Positions 23,216 through 34,869 of a stretch of 64,000 nt of DNA are shown piece after piece; the first letter of the stretch is position 1, and each line of letters starts with the position of its first letter. Origin of the DNA: Margaritifera margaritifera (Eukaryota > Mollusca > Bivalvia > Unionida > Margaritiferidae); the NCBI GenBank assembly GCA_029931535.1, contig JAQPZY010001628.1, positions 3,300,501-3,364,500 of the forward strand, given 5' to 3'. Under the pieces are notes generated by a model. That model saw only the letters and a program-made list of their open reading frames with translations. It had not been told where the DNA came from and ran no database searches. The translations under genes were made by a program, and so were the position numbers.

Positions 23216-23808
23216 GTGAATATTTCTTGAAGATGTTTTTTTTTCCTGGAATCAGGTTTATTTTTAATCTGTTTCTGAAGTCAAAACTGAACATTACTAT
23301 AGCAACTAAGCAAAATATTCAAATAAATTTACTCATTAAATCAAGTGCTTTGATTTTCAAGTCCTTCACCTTTGATTGCTGTAACAGAAGCATCATTTCC
23401 AGGTCCCCTAGTAACCAAAAAAAGTTAAATAAATGGTGCTCTTAAAGGGAGGTAATCTTGTAGGGAGCTAATATAAATAAGAAGTAGTTACAATGTAAAT
23501 TAAAACTCCAATTGTCTTATCATTAACCATCAGTTTTAAAAGAAACAACTAGTCTAATAAAATCCAATGCATGCAAAACTGAAACTTTTGACCTATTAAA
23601 AGCACTAAATGCTTTCTAAATGATAAATACTCAGCATTTATGTTTGAATTTATTGATGTCTAATTCAGCATGTTATATAATTAGTCAGACTGCTAAGTGT
23701 GACCATGGTCCAGTTGATAAAAACTTTTAACTAGTGATTCATACATTAAAGGATATTGAATGTAAGGATTGACCTTGTGTTTTTTGCTATTTTTGTGCTT
23801 TTTTCAAA
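23216..23808. other. RIMOC1 intron, no recognised feature
   Basis: AT-rich; the exon-derived open frame continues to 23445 but is intronic because the donor at 23216 gives the phase used by the last exon. Confidence 0.6.
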
Positions 23809-24880
23809 CTAGTCTAGACCTATTGACTTTCCTTGAAACTGACTATAGCACACCCTACTATCTGAACTGTATTCTACTTTGAAACTGATTATAGCACATG
23901 CTACTGTCTGACTAGTCTAGACCTACTGACTTTCCTTGAAACTGCCTATAGCACACCCTACTGTCTGACTAGTCTATACCTACTGACTTTCCTTCAAACT
24001 GACTATAGCACACCCTACTGTCTGACTAATCTAGACCTACTTACTTTCCTTGAAACTGACTATAGCACACCCTACTGTCTGACTAGTCTATACCTACTGA
24101 ATTTCCTTGAAACTGCCTATAGCACACCCTACTGTCTGACTAATCTAGACCTACTTACTTTCCTTGAAACTGCCTATAGCACACCCTACTGTCTGACTAG
24201 TCTATACCTACTTACTTTCCTTGAAACTGATTATAGCACACCCTACTGTCTGACTAATCTAGACCTACTTACTTTCCTTGAAACTGTCTATAGCACACGC
24301 TACTGTCTGACTAGTCTATACCTACTTACTTTCCTTGAAACTGATTATAGCACACCCTACTGTCTGACTAATCTATACCTGCTTACTTTCCTTGAAACTG
24401 TCTATAGCACACCCTACTGTCTGACTAGTCTATACCTACTTACTTTCCTTGAAACTGCCTATAGCACACCCTACTGTCTGACTAATCTAGACCTACTTAC
24501 TTTCCTTGAAACTGACTATAGCACACCCTACTGTCTGACTAGTCTATACCTACTTACTTTCCTTGAAACTGACTATAGCACACGCTACTGTCTGACTAAT
24601 CTAGACCGACTTACTTTCCTTGAAACTGACTATAGCACACCCTACTGTCTGACTAGTCTATACCTACTTACTTTCCTTGAAACTGACTATAGCACACGCT
24701 ACTGTCTGACTAATCTAGACCTACTTACTTTCCTTGAAACTGTCTATAGCACACCCTACTGTCTGACTAGTCTATACCTACTTACTTTCCTTGAAACTGA
24801 CTATAGCACACGCTACTGTCTGACTAGTCTATACCTACTTACTTTCCTTTAACCTGATCATAGCCCACCCTACTATCTGA
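23809..24880 (+). repeat. Satellite-like array, 57 bp x about 19, with 114-bp dimers
   Basis: The unit begins CTAGTCTAGACCTACTGACT and ends CACACCCTACTGTCTGA. From the fourth copy on, two unit types alternate almost strictly: CTAATCTAGAC and CTAGTCTATAC. The repeat therefore grows as a 114-bp dimer. The edge copies are more diverged (the first carries an extra piece; the last ends TTTAACCTGATCATAGCC), as expected for unequal exchange. Confidence 0.95.
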
Positions 24881-25840
24881 ACTTTATTATAGTGAACCAT
24901 AATAATGGGTTCTATCATGCAAGCACAGAAGACCTAACTGTGGTTGTAACAGCAGTGTGTACTGTAAACATGTCTTATTTGGTACATGTATCTAAAACAT
25001 AAAACTGATCACACTTCAATGGACCTAGTTTTGAACTTTTATGTGATATTCATAAACAAGACTAGGCATTGACCATTTTGAATTTTGAATCGGCATTCAA
25101 AGCATAAAATTCTCTTCGTATTGAATGGTTAATTGCGGCTCACATAAAAAATCTGTGAAAAATTGGACCTAATTATCCATGGCTTTGAGAAAACTGGACT
25201 TGTTGAATTAAACAATTTCAGGATTATTTACCTGACAAACATTTGTGTGTACTAGCAGACATGATGTTGATTCAGTGGTTTTGTCCAAAAATCAGTGAAG
25301 TGTGAGTTTCAATACTCTGCTGTAAGTAGTGTATACAGTATTTCATTAGTAATTGTGCTTCAAGCAATAGTTCTAGTATTTTACAGTCATCTTGTTCATT
25401 GGAATAAGTATTAAAACTAATTTTTATATAATAGTATAATTTATTATTTTTTCTTTCATTTTCAGTAATACTAGTGTTTGAATATCTCAAGCTTTTTCTC
25501 GTTTTTCTCTATCCTTATCTCAAAAAAATATCGATTTATGGCAGTGAGTGGAAATTGCAGCTACCGGATATCATATAGATACATGTGCATTGAAACAATA
25601 TCAAATGCTTTATAATCCTTTTTTGTTAAAGGGTTAAAATAAAACAATGACATGTGAAAGCTAATATTTTATTACCATATTACAGAAATGACATTGATTT
25701 ATCAAATAGCGTTTTTGTTCAAATCACCAATGTGAAGACAGAGAAATAAATATATGTATAGGCACAGATATGCAGAAGTGCAAATAATTTATAATCAGTA
25801 ACAAAAAATTACTTTGTTTTTTATATGCCTATCTTAAGAT
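24881..25840. other. RIMOC1 intron, no recognised feature
   Basis: AT-rich sequence without a repeat or exon that I recognise. Confidence 0.55.
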
Positions 25841-25849
25841 GGATGTATT

Positions 25850-26640
25850 ATGTTGTGGCATTGTCTGTCTGACTGCTAACATTTGTTTGTTCTGGCTGTA
25901 ACTATGCAATGGTTGGAGAGATTTTCATGAAACTTTGTCCAAGTATATAGCATGACTAGATGGGATGTCATGTACCATTGCCATGACCCCTGCCACAAGG
26001 TCAAAGTCACAGGAATAGAAAATGTAATTCCTTGACTTGTATTCTTTCCAGAGTATAGCTTTTAAACCTCTTAAGATATTTTAATAAAACTTTGCCCAAG
26101 TATATATATCTTTTCTTGACTAATTGTAACATACCATAGTCATGCCTTCTGCCTCGAGATGAAGGTCACAGCAAGGAAAATTGTAACTGGCTTGTTTGGA
26201 GAATAACTTTGGAACCACTGTACATATTTTAATAAAACTTTAACCAGTTATATATCATGACTAGACAGTGCGTCACATACCATAACTTTACCAACTGCCT
26301 CAAACTCCACATTACAGCAAGGGAAGATATAAATCAATGACCTCTATACATGTACAGGTGTAACTTTTAAACCAATGAAAATATTTGAAACTTTAGCCTG
26401 TTATATTTCTTGACTTGATAGTGTCACATATATTCACAGTCATAACCCTGCCTCAAGTCAAGGTCAAAACAAGGGATAATGCAAGTCACTGGTCAGTTTC
26501 CATATACAGGCTGTCACTTTTAAACCCCAACAGATAATTTTTTTTAACTTTATCCAGGTCCACACCATATTGTACTATCATGAAGTCCCAAGCTCATTTT
26601 TCAGGGTCATTTATAGGGAAAATATCACGAGACAGGTGTA
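25850..26640. repeat. Dispersed tandem repeat, unit about 130 bp, about 6 copies
   Basis: Recurring ordered blocks are TTTTAATAAAACTTT-CC, AAGTATATATCTTGACTA, GTCACATACCATAGTCATG, CTGCCTCAAGGTCAAGGTCA and CAGCAAGGGAAAAT. The blocks are diverged and non-coding. Confidence 0.7.
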
Positions 26641-26754
26641 TCATGCGCTGCTTGCAGAACTCGTTTTCTTTTTACTGCATCATTTTCTTATTCTAAGATA
26701 AAATTTGCAGTTTGTTACAAGACAAGTTATTGTGGTTCTAGTGGCTGATAATAC

Positions 26755-27920
26755 CATACCTGTGATTCAACCGGCGGTAGTCCAAAAATACCGTTTTAAA
26801 GACCGTCTACCGCACATACCGTTTAGTAGTCAAAATCTACCGGTTTTGAAACTTTTTTTTTTTTAAATATAAAAAAACCCCCGTTTTTTTTACGCATTGT
26901 ATCAACACATTAGATAAACCAGCCAGAACCAGTCTACTGGGAGCCGGAAATGTTTGACCTATGATATGACTGGTGCGACGATGCGTGGTTAGCATGTGTA
27001 CACAGAAGCGGCTAATTGATTACCTTGTTGTAATTTGGAGAGTTTAAGGCCAAATGCGGGATGTTGTTTGATGTGTTATAAGTAATAAAAGGATCAAAGG
27101 TAATCCTTGATGACAATGAGTCTTTGAGTAAAACTCGGCTTATCTGTCGTGGAAGGAAGATAAAATGGAGAGACCGACCAAAAATGATCTTGGCAGTGTG
27201 TGCAGGCGAGTAGCAAAGGTCCCGACTTTGCATTGGGGTTTTCATGCAAATTGGATTTTAAGATAGCATACTAAATTATTTTCTTTAAATATAAAATTAT
27301 TTGAAATGAGCTTGGAGCAGTATTGGAGATCAGTCAGCAGCCTCAGAAACCCAGCAACAGGAAAACTTAAGTTAGAACTTCTTTCCAGACTGAGTGTAGT
27401 TGTCCTATCATTGCCACATTCCAATGCTGACACAGAGAGGGCATTCTCCATTCTTCGGAAAATCCAGAGTGATTCAAGGGGAAGTCTGGACCAGAAAACT
27501 ATTGAGAGCCTGCTAAGTGTGAAGGTTAACAATCACAGTGAATGTCACCAGTGGTCACTAGACAGTGATCTTCTGAAGGAAACTTAAAAAGCCTGTGGAC
27601 TTTATAAAAAATCTTTGCAGTGAACTGTGAGATGTACAACTCTTCCTTTTTCATTTAATTAACAATATACTGGCTCATATTAACTAACTATTATTGTAAC
27701 ATTTTCCATCAGATTCTGAATCTGAATCGTGTTCAAAATTTGTGTTTTATTATAATATGAAGAGAATACATATTATGTGACAAAATGAACTTGTTTTGTT
27801 TTCAATCCCGTTAAAACATGTAAAAATTATGCTGATAAAAAACCTACCTTTTTAGAAGCCAATCTACTGATCAAAATTTGTAAATCTACTGGTTTGAAAT
27901 CCTGGTTCTGTCACAGGTAT
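26755..27920 (+). mobile_element. hAT DNA transposon, internally deleted
   Basis: The termini ATACCTGTGATTC and, reversed, ATACCTGTGACAG face each other about 1.17 kb apart. Flanking 8-mers ATAATACC and GTAATACA share TAATAC and may be a degraded 8-bp target duplication. Subterminal CTACCGGTTTTGAAA and CTACTGGTTTGAAATCC also mirror each other. The interior keeps only the C-terminal transposase domain (27306-27587). Confidence 0.75.
27306..27587 (+). pseudogene. hAT transposase C-terminal dimerisation domain
   Basis: The frame carries LSVVVLSLPHSNADTERAFS followed by ILRKIQSDSRGSLDQKTIE and SLLSVKVNN. This is the hAT C-terminal signature (L-S-I-P-H-S-N-A-D-C-E-R-V-F-S...K-T-D-x-R). The catalytic core and the BED finger are absent, so it cannot be an autonomous transposase. 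The frame is intact, which suggests a fairly recent deletion derivative or luck. Confidence 0.88.
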
Positions 27921-28260
27921 GTAATACAATTTGCAGTGTAATCTAAAGGTACCATTATTGCATCAACAGATTGTTATCTGTATCTTTTTAAAAAATTTCT
28001 CAGATGTAATAAGCTACATATGGTTAATGAATTCAGAATATAACATTCTTTTTCGTATCACTTAATACACATTTTGCAAAAGGTGAGATTGTGATTATTT
28101 TATTTTTTTGTGGAATATATTTAAAAAATGTCTACATTTCTCGCCGTCATCACTGTATTGTCCTCTCGATAAGGACACGTGTACACAAAGGAACATGTAA
28201 TACCCTTTGTGATAGACGAGGCTACAGGCCTAGGATAAGGTTCTCAGGCTAGACTAGATA

Positions 28261-28481
28261 TACTGTATATACTCGCGTATAATCCGATACCAACTGCAAA
28301 CTGCATTGACCCAGATCTGACATTGCATAATGCGCCGGCAGATCTGGATCTATGCAGTTTGTAGGGACTAATCAGTAGAACAAACAACATAGACCTTGAT
28401 CTGCTGGCGCATTATGCGATGACAGATCAGGATCCACGTTGTTTGCATTTGGACCTGGCTTATACGCGAGTATAGACGGTA
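28261..28481. mobile_element. Two-hairpin MITE, copy 2
   Basis: Ends TACTGTATATACTCGCGTAT and, reversed, TACCGTCTATACTCGCGTAT. Order is hairpin B then A. Loops contain CATAATGCG and GCATTATGCG. It is one of the best preserved copies. Confidence 0.92.
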
Positions 28482-29439
28482 GTCAAAATTAAAATCCTAT
28501 ATTATTGCTCACTTCCACATAATGGTCACATGCTGATAATGTTCAGATTCACTTGGTCCTGTCTTTTTATACCACGTAAATATCTTCTGTATTGTAGTCA
28601 CTTGCACAGCTTTGTCACTAATCACCACAAAATGGTCCCAAGTACATGCAAAGATGCAACCATTTTTAATTTTGTTAAGTTAGTAAACAAATTTTGGTGA
28701 GAATTGTGCATTTTGAATTATATTGACTAAATTCTGGAAAATCAAAATTTTAACCAGAGTTTTCTATTTTCACATGGGTAGGGACAAAAGTACTTAAGCA
28801 CCAGCATGATAAACTGGTACAAAGAATGTGGTTTCTCGATGTAAAAACCAGTATATACATAACAAGAAACCAGTCATTTCGATTGTAATCAGGTAAAAAG
28901 TGGCAGCAGAGGTGAAGAGAAAAGAAAGATGCAGATTATTCATGACTAATGTTTATGGTTATTGTTTTGGCAAAAAATGTTTAAGGAATTGAAGGTTCTG
29001 GAATGGAGAAATGAATTCACCATTTATTATCATTGGACCTTCATTGTTTCTGACTTTGTACAGGGATGTATTAGCTTGTAGGAAGATGTGATATGATTGT
29101 GTAGGTTTGTTACTTTTAACATGTTATCCATTCTGGATGGGCTGCCTAGATTATGTAAAATTGATGCAAAGATTCCAATAAGCATATTCAGGGGTTGGCA
29201 TCTCTGTACATCAAAAAATGAATGTACCATAGAGGGCAAACTGGTGTTTCAGTTTTATAATGGTTAGGTTGGCATCATTGCATAGATATTTGTTGTCTTG
29301 AATGTTGAGAGGCTTTTTTAACCAGTTAGGTATAGTAGTAAACAAAACCACATGTATAATCCATTTTACTTATGATTATAAATACTGCTTCAACTTGCTT
29401 CTTCTAATCCTTGCTTTCTTCAGCTCTGGGGTTGCCAGG

Positions 29440-29520
29440 TTAAGTTACCCTCTGCTGGTATATGAAGGTCACCCATCCATGAAAGGCCAATTTTGGCCAT
29501 TTCCAGGGTGACCCTTATAC
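29440..29520. repeat. Short palindrome
   Basis: AAGGTCACCCATCC and GGCCAATTTTGGCC and GGGTGACCCTT form a hairpin (29465-29515) about 120 bp before the last RIMOC1 exon. Confidence 0.6.
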
Positions 29521-29631
29521 ACTTGGTTGATTCTGTATTTGCTTTTTTTTTTATTAAAAAAAAAACATGGTTTAAATGTTTAACTCTTGTATGTGTAGTC
29601 TGTTTATCTAACCTTTTGAATACTATTGCAG

Positions 29632-29849
29632 GAATTTACAGTAGTACCCATCTTCTGTCCTTGGTTTATGGTGGAGAGATGTGCTACTGGTTTGTTCAAC
29701 TCAAGTACCAGGATGAAAGCTTTAAAGCCAAAGAGATCGGCATAGAGATGTTGATCAAGTATCTTAAAGCTGTGCGGAATTCACTAGATTTGTATGGTTG
29801 GGACACCAAAAGACCTGAAGAATTTCTTCAATACTTAGAGAGTCAATAA
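29632..29849 (+). CDS. RIMOC1: RIMOC1 terminal exon
   Basis: The acceptor is ATACTATTGCAG. It has 2 nt completing the split glycine codon and then 71 codons and TAA. It reads GIYSSTHLLSLVYGGEMCYW, matching human GIFSDIHLLAMMYSGEMCYW, then an amphipathic C-terminal half ending in a W-D-T-K-R-P-E-E-FL-Q-YL motif that parallels the human W-N-T-T-N-A-K-Q-IL-N-FF tail. The insertion present in human between these blocks is missing, so the protein is shorter here. The stop codon lies inside an AATAAA (29846-29851). The open frame upstream of the acceptor (29493-29631) is intron. Confidence 0.93.
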
Positions 29850-29851
29850 AT
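29846..29851 (+). promoter_or_regulatory. Candidate poly(A) signal overlapping RIMOC1 stop codon
   Basis: AATAAA spans the TAA stop (CAA TAA ATA). If used, the 3' UTR would be only about 15-30 nt. Other A-rich signals lie further downstream, so use is uncertain; cDNA ends would decide. Confidence 0.35.
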
Positions 29852-30220
29852 ACCTCAGTAGTAGCAATTGTATTAAATCTTGTATATTTTTGGTTCAACT
29901 AATTAAGTTTTGTTTCTAGAATATTCTTATGTACAGATTGTGGACATAAGTAAGTTTTTACATCCAAAATTGCAGAATCATAATAATTATTCCATTTTTT
30001 GAAAAGGTGATATTGTACAATTTTTGGATACAAGAGATTTGTCAGTCAGATTGTTAAGCATTCAGATAGTTCATTGTTATGTCATTATCCATTGACAAAT
30101 ATTTTGATGCATACATATGAGCAGATCTCAAAAGCTGATAAAAAATTGTACCTTACTCTTTCCAATTCAATCCATGATAGTCAGGTATTTACATCATTTT
30201 ATTGTCCATATTTTGGACTG
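29852..30220. other. Downstream of RIMOC1, no recognised feature
   Basis: AT-rich probable 3' flank or UTR. Confidence 0.5.
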
Positions 30221-30222
30221 CC

Positions 30223-30428
30223 TTCCTCAAATGGCTAATTAAATGTATTGCAAATGAGTATTCCTCAAATGGCTAATTAAATGTATGGCAAATGAGTATT
30301 CCTCAAATGGCTAATTAAATATATGGCAAATGAGTATTCCTCAAATGGCTAATTAAATGTATGGCAAATGAGTATTCCTCAAATGGCTAATTAAATGTAT
30401 GGCTAATTAAATGTATGGCAAATGAGTA
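30223..30428 (+). repeat. Minisatellite, 38 bp x 5
   Basis: Unit TTCCTCAAATGGCTAATTAA and then ATGTATGGCAAATGAGTA; starts at 30223, 30261, 30299, 30337, 30375. The last copy has a 16-bp internal duplication. Confidence 0.94.
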
Positions 30429-30429
30429 T

Positions 30430-32230
30430 ATATCTAGAAGACTATACATGTACTACAAAATAGAAATCTGCCTTTATATGTCAAATGGCAACTGATTAAA
30501 ATTTTTCAGTTACTTGAAAAATTAAAGAATTTTTTAAGTGAGACCTTATTTGTAGTCAATAAGAGAAAGCTTAAAATAACGAGTATTCAATTTGTTGCAG
30601 TCTGATTGAATGTGATAAATATGATGTACACTTTATAATTTTTTAAAGTTCAATCTATATGAGAATGTTTGTGGTTTTATATTGTATGCTTTGTTGAAAA
30701 GCACTGCCCTGGTACAAGATAAAATACACCATTCAACTTCTGAGATCTAGTCCTTATTGGTCTTACACACAGAAAAGCATAAAACTTTGGATGGTGGCAA
30801 ATATGATTTTTCCAGATTTGAATGGTTATGGGCTGTAAAAGTGGCATATTTCCAGGATCCAATATTTACACTTACTGGATATCTAGTACTATACTGTGTC
30901 AGAGATCATGCAGTTCAGGAAAAATGATTGTCATATCTATTATTAGTATGAAAGTGCAATACAGATTTGAATGGTTATGGGCTGTACAAATGGCAATTTT
31001 TTTTTTCTTTCCATGTAAGGTTTTTATGATCAAAAATATTGAAGCAAGGATTATGTCAGGTCATGCTTTAGTTGCTGATACACTGCCTTGCTGTAGTGGT
31101 CTCAGTCTTTTAAAGCCACCCTTCTGCACTAAAAAACTGGCCTTATAAATGGAAGGACCAAAATGGTTAAAATATACTGGGTTGGGCAAGTTGGCCTCTA
31201 ATCATGTGGTGGCCACTCTTGAAAGGTACCTATTAAGAGTGGGGACCACTGTACTATCCTTTGTGTAGTTCAGGCAATACTAGGGCAATTCATCTTTGAT
31301 AATTCATCATTGTACAAGATGGAGAGAGATAAGTTGCTGATGACTAATATTGAACTGCAATGAAAGAGCATTAATGGGAATGCAAAGAGGATTTTCATGG
31401 GTCAGACCTTTACACATTAGCTCACATTAGCAGGAAACCAGCGATCCTGTGCTCAATATGCAACACTGGTATTTTAGGTTAGGAACATTTTGAAAAAGGT
31501 ATGAAAATGTGAAAGGAAAGTTTTTGTTCACAGAAGGGTTAAACTGAATTTGGGCTCAAATTTGTTGAGGGAAGTTTCCTCAGATGTGCTGCATATTATA
31601 AATTATGTCACACACAACAATCTTTCCAAATGCACTGAACTTTTGAGATTTCATTTTTCAGAAGTTAAAAATATGATTGAAAAAGTGAGGATACACTTTC
31701 TCATCCCTTTCACAAGAGAGTCATGGAAGATGGATATAAATTATGCCTCAAAGTCCAGCTTTGTTGCATTTCAAGTAATTGGGAAACATCTTTAAAATGG
31801 GAAGCAACAGAAATCTGACAGGACGTATTATCTATTAAATAAGATAATCAACATTAGAATTATAGAATTAGACATACACCTTGGTTGCATTTGGATAAAA
31901 TTCTTTTGTTGTTGGCTTTTTTGTTTGCCTGTTTAGTCAAACAGGTCTCCTGTGATAGGGCCGTTTTTGTGCTTATACATTAGATATTGTTTGCTGAGAC
32001 ACTGCATCATTTGTTAACAATATGTCATTTTTGTCTACTACATGGCATAAATTGGGCTCATTTTTGAAAACAGTAGCTTTTGATAAAACCGGTGGACAAG
32101 GAGTGTGCAGTTTCCATGTAGAAATCCACACTGAATGGTATAGCAGTAAAGTTACATTTGCATGATACAAGAATTATACTTGCATTTATATGTTAAAGCT
32201 AAGTTCCTGACACAGATTTATGTACATTAT
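30430..32230. other. Intergenic, no recognised gene
   Basis: A direct repeat, CAGATTTGAATGGTTATGGG followed by CTGTA-AA-TGGCA, occurs at about 30814 and 30962. An 81-codon open frame at 31550-31795 has no similarity I recognise. Confidence 0.5.
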
Positions 32231-32233
32231 TAT

Positions 32234-32418
32234 TACCGTATATATTCACATAAAAGTTGAGTCCTACTGCATAGACCCTGATCTGCTGTCGCATAACACA
32301 CCAGCAGGTCTGGGTCTATGCAGTTTGTTACAACTAATCAGTACAACAAACAACATATGCGATGGCAGGTCAGGGTCTATGTTGTTTATGTTGGACTTAT
32401 AAGCAAGCATATATGGTA
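32234..32418. mobile_element. Two-hairpin MITE, copy 3
   Basis: Ends TACCGTATATATTCACATAA and, reversed, TACCATATATGCTTGCTTAT. Order B then A. Hairpin A has lost its left arm: only CAACATATGCGATGGCAGG and the right arm remain. Confidence 0.88.
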
Positions 32419-32419
32419 G

Positions 32420-33119
32420 ACCATTTTAAATGTTGAAAAAGCACATTTAAGGTAACTGTGTTGCCTTCTGAACAAACAAAATTTATCTTCTAGGATAATC
32501 AATCCTTTCATAAATCTTTGCCATGTTTGATGTGTATGAGTGGCTGTTTGTTTTACATAGATTAATTTTGCTACACTTTTCTGTTTCATTGATTGGGAAC
32601 AGTTTTTATACTCAGTTTCAGGAAGCATGAAATGATGCATTGCATACATTTTACACTTGTGTATTGCACGAAATGAATAAACATGCATAAAAAGTTTTAT
32701 GATATGATGTCTGTTATTTACAAAAGAAAAATGAAATGTTCATATTTGTATGCTCCACCATGACAGTGGTATGGCATATAATGTTACCATTGAATATCTG
32801 TCCATCTGTCACACTTGGGTAAGTTTGGCATTTAGGTCAGTTTTCAGGCAATCTGGTAGGGCATCTAGTTCTCAGTGGCAATTGTTTTCCATGACTTGGT
32901 ATGTGCTTGCTTGCTTTTCTTGAGAACTTCCTGAATTGTGAATATTATTTACAGAATGTATGTCCCATTTTCAATGGCAATCCATGATCTGTCGATTTGC
33001 AGGGAGTCTCAAATGTATATTCAGATCTTTCTTGATTCCTAATTCATAAAGATTTGTAACAAACCACTTGTCCAATGCTGGTCAATTGTGAATTATATAC
33101 TTTTTACAGTATCAAGTCT
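32420..33119. other. Intergenic, no recognised feature
   Basis: No gene, RNA or named repeat recognised. Confidence 0.5.
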
Positions 33120-33139
33120 GAGCAAATTTATTTTTCATC

Positions 33140-33233
33140 CATTAGTCCTGGACTAGCGGCTTGGAAAATTTTACTTGCCCGACTTCAAAAATGAATAGTC
33201 CGGGACATTGGGCTATGGGATTTGCTCAGCCCT
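33140..33233 (-). repeat. Transposon terminus (CAGGGCTGAGC family), first copy
   Basis: On the minus strand it begins CAGGGCTGAGCAAATCCCAT, then GTCCCGGACTATTCATTTTT. The same roughly 95 bp recurs at 34078-34172 in direct orientation. Confidence 0.6.
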
Positions 33234-34172
33234 GAAGATGATTAAGAAGAATCTGCAAGTCTTCCCTCCCATATTTCAACAGTGCTCCCCTCTCATGAGG
33301 AAAATGCCTGTAGTCAAATGCTCTAAAGCATCTCAAAGGTTCTGCTTATGTATCTTTAGAGAAATAGCTACCGCACATTCAGTAGCAGTCTTACGTTTTA
33401 TCCCTCCACTTTCACAAAAATTTTCCTTCTCCGAATCTCCCTTATTACCTTTCTTGTGAAAATAATTTAGCAAACTCATTTTATCCACAGAGTAACTATC
33501 AGCTTGCTTGACAACTACTTCTAAAGTGATCATAACATATATTTTCTATTTTAAATACAAACAGAGACAGCTCATTAATTACCGTAATTGTTTCGCTTCA
33601 AACGCAATATCGCACGTGGAAGTTAATCATCTGTAAAATCAATTAAAAATTAAAGAATCACTACTGTCATTTAATCAGTTCATAAAGGAAACCAACACTG
33701 ATGTCGGTAAAGTACCTTTCATTAATTTAATTACACTGACTTGCTGGATTAAAATCATAGTGAGCCGCTTGTGAGGATCTGGCTTGAGTAAACACAATGC
33801 AACAAAGTCACTTAAAACACTGCTAATTGATCATACTGGCTTTCTTTTGTTTTACGTGTTTTGGTCGCTTAGCTCAATATGCAGTCAAGCGTTAACAGAA
33901 CGTGCGCATATGCAAAAATTATCACTGACCACATTTATGTGTTATACAGAATGTAAATGTATACATGAAGAGGGGTAGAATCAAGTATTCAGTACGCCTG
34001 GAGGGCATGATTGGCCAAATAAAGGTAGATATAGTGATTAAAGCACGAAAATAAGAACTTGCCAGCCTTTTTAAAAAGCACTTGTCCCGGACTAGCGACC
34101 TTGACAATTTTACTTGCCTAACTTCAAAAATGAATAGTCTGGGACGTCGGGCTATGGGATTTGCTCAGCCCT
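33234..34172 (-). mobile_element. Probable DNA transposon fragment with second CAGGGCTGAGC terminus
   Basis: The right edge (minus-strand start) is CAGGGCTGAGCAAATCCCAT at 34172, a hAT-like end. Further in, a short minus-strand frame (33533-33333) contains MSLLNYFHKKGNKGDSEKEN, a basic/acidic N-terminus of the kind seen in front of transposase zinc fingers. No catalytic domain remains. The element class is uncertain. Confidence 0.45.
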
Positions 34173-34182
34173 GAGTATGTAC

Positions 34183-34868
34183 ACCTCAGCATACAACATT
34201 CCTTGCCAGCGTTGTTTATAAAATTGATACAGCAGACAGCATTCCTTGCCTATGTTGTTTATATAATTGATACAGCAGACAGCATTCCTTGCTTGCATTG
34301 TTTAGATAACTGACACAGCAGACAGCATTCCTTGCCAGAGTTGTTTATATAACTGATACAGCAGACAGCATTCCTTGCCAGAGTTGTTTATATAATTGAT
34401 ACACAGCAGACAGCATTCCTTGCCAGTGTTGTTTATATAATTGATACAGCAGACAGCATTCCTTGCCTGCATTGTTGATATAATTGATACAGAAGACAGC
34501 ATTCCTTGCCTGCATTGTTGATATAATTGATACAGAAGACAGCATTCCTTGCCTGCATTGTTGATATAATTGATACAGCAGACAGCATTCCTTGCCTGCA
34601 TTGTTTATATAATTGATACAGCAGACAGCATTCCTTGCCTGCATTGTTGATATAATTGATACAGAAGACAGCATTCCTTGCCAGTGTTGTTTATATAATT
34701 GATACAGCAGACAGCATTCCTTGCCTGCATTGTTGATATAATTGATACAGCAGACAGCATTCCTTGCCTGCATTGTTTATATAATTGATACAGAAGACAG
34801 CATTCCTTGCCTGCATTGTTGATATAATTGATACAGCAGACAAAATGCCTGTGTTGTTTATATAATTG
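34183..34868 (-). repeat. Minisatellite, 43 bp x about 16
   Basis: Unit (plus strand) ACAGCAGACAGCATTCCTTG and then CCTGCATTGTTGATATAATTGAT. Because 43 is 3n+1 and the unit has no minus-strand stop in any frame, all three minus frames stay open for long runs; these frames are not genes. Confidence 0.94.
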
Positions 34869-34869
34869 T

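Larger units (their letters stand above)
156..29849 (+). other. RIMOC1: RIMOC1 (C5orf51-like) gene, 3' part, span with introns
   Basis: Four exons on the + strand align in order with human RIMOC1/C5orf51 as I remember it. That protein binds RAB7A and supports the MON1-CCZ1 guanine-exchange complex during mitophagy and late endosome maturation. Anchors are WRRGALLYM, a D-x-x-x-G-x-x-YL motif, and GI-(Y/F)-S-x-x-HLL with GEMCYW. All visible junctions are AG/GT with matching phases. The 5' exons (about the first third of the protein) are left of the window. Introns are 8.6 (or two smaller), 14.2 and 6.4 kb and filled with transposons. About 30 residues expected between the first two visible exons were not found. 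The identity is from family knowledge plus motif match; no alignment was run. Confidence 0.85.

Noticed and set aside
23809..24880. Could be a CRISPR-like array
   Set aside because: Units are contiguous, with no unique spacers, and the host is a eukaryote. The same holds for 45087-45478 and 40464-40655.
29493..29631. In-frame upstream extension of the last RIMOC1 exon
   Set aside because: A good acceptor at 29629-29631 restores the split Gly codon with the exon at 23101-23215, and family similarity begins exactly there.
31550..31795. 81-codon intergenic plus-strand frame
   Set aside because: No recognisable domain, AT-rich composition as in flanks; frames of this length are expected by chance in 64 kb.
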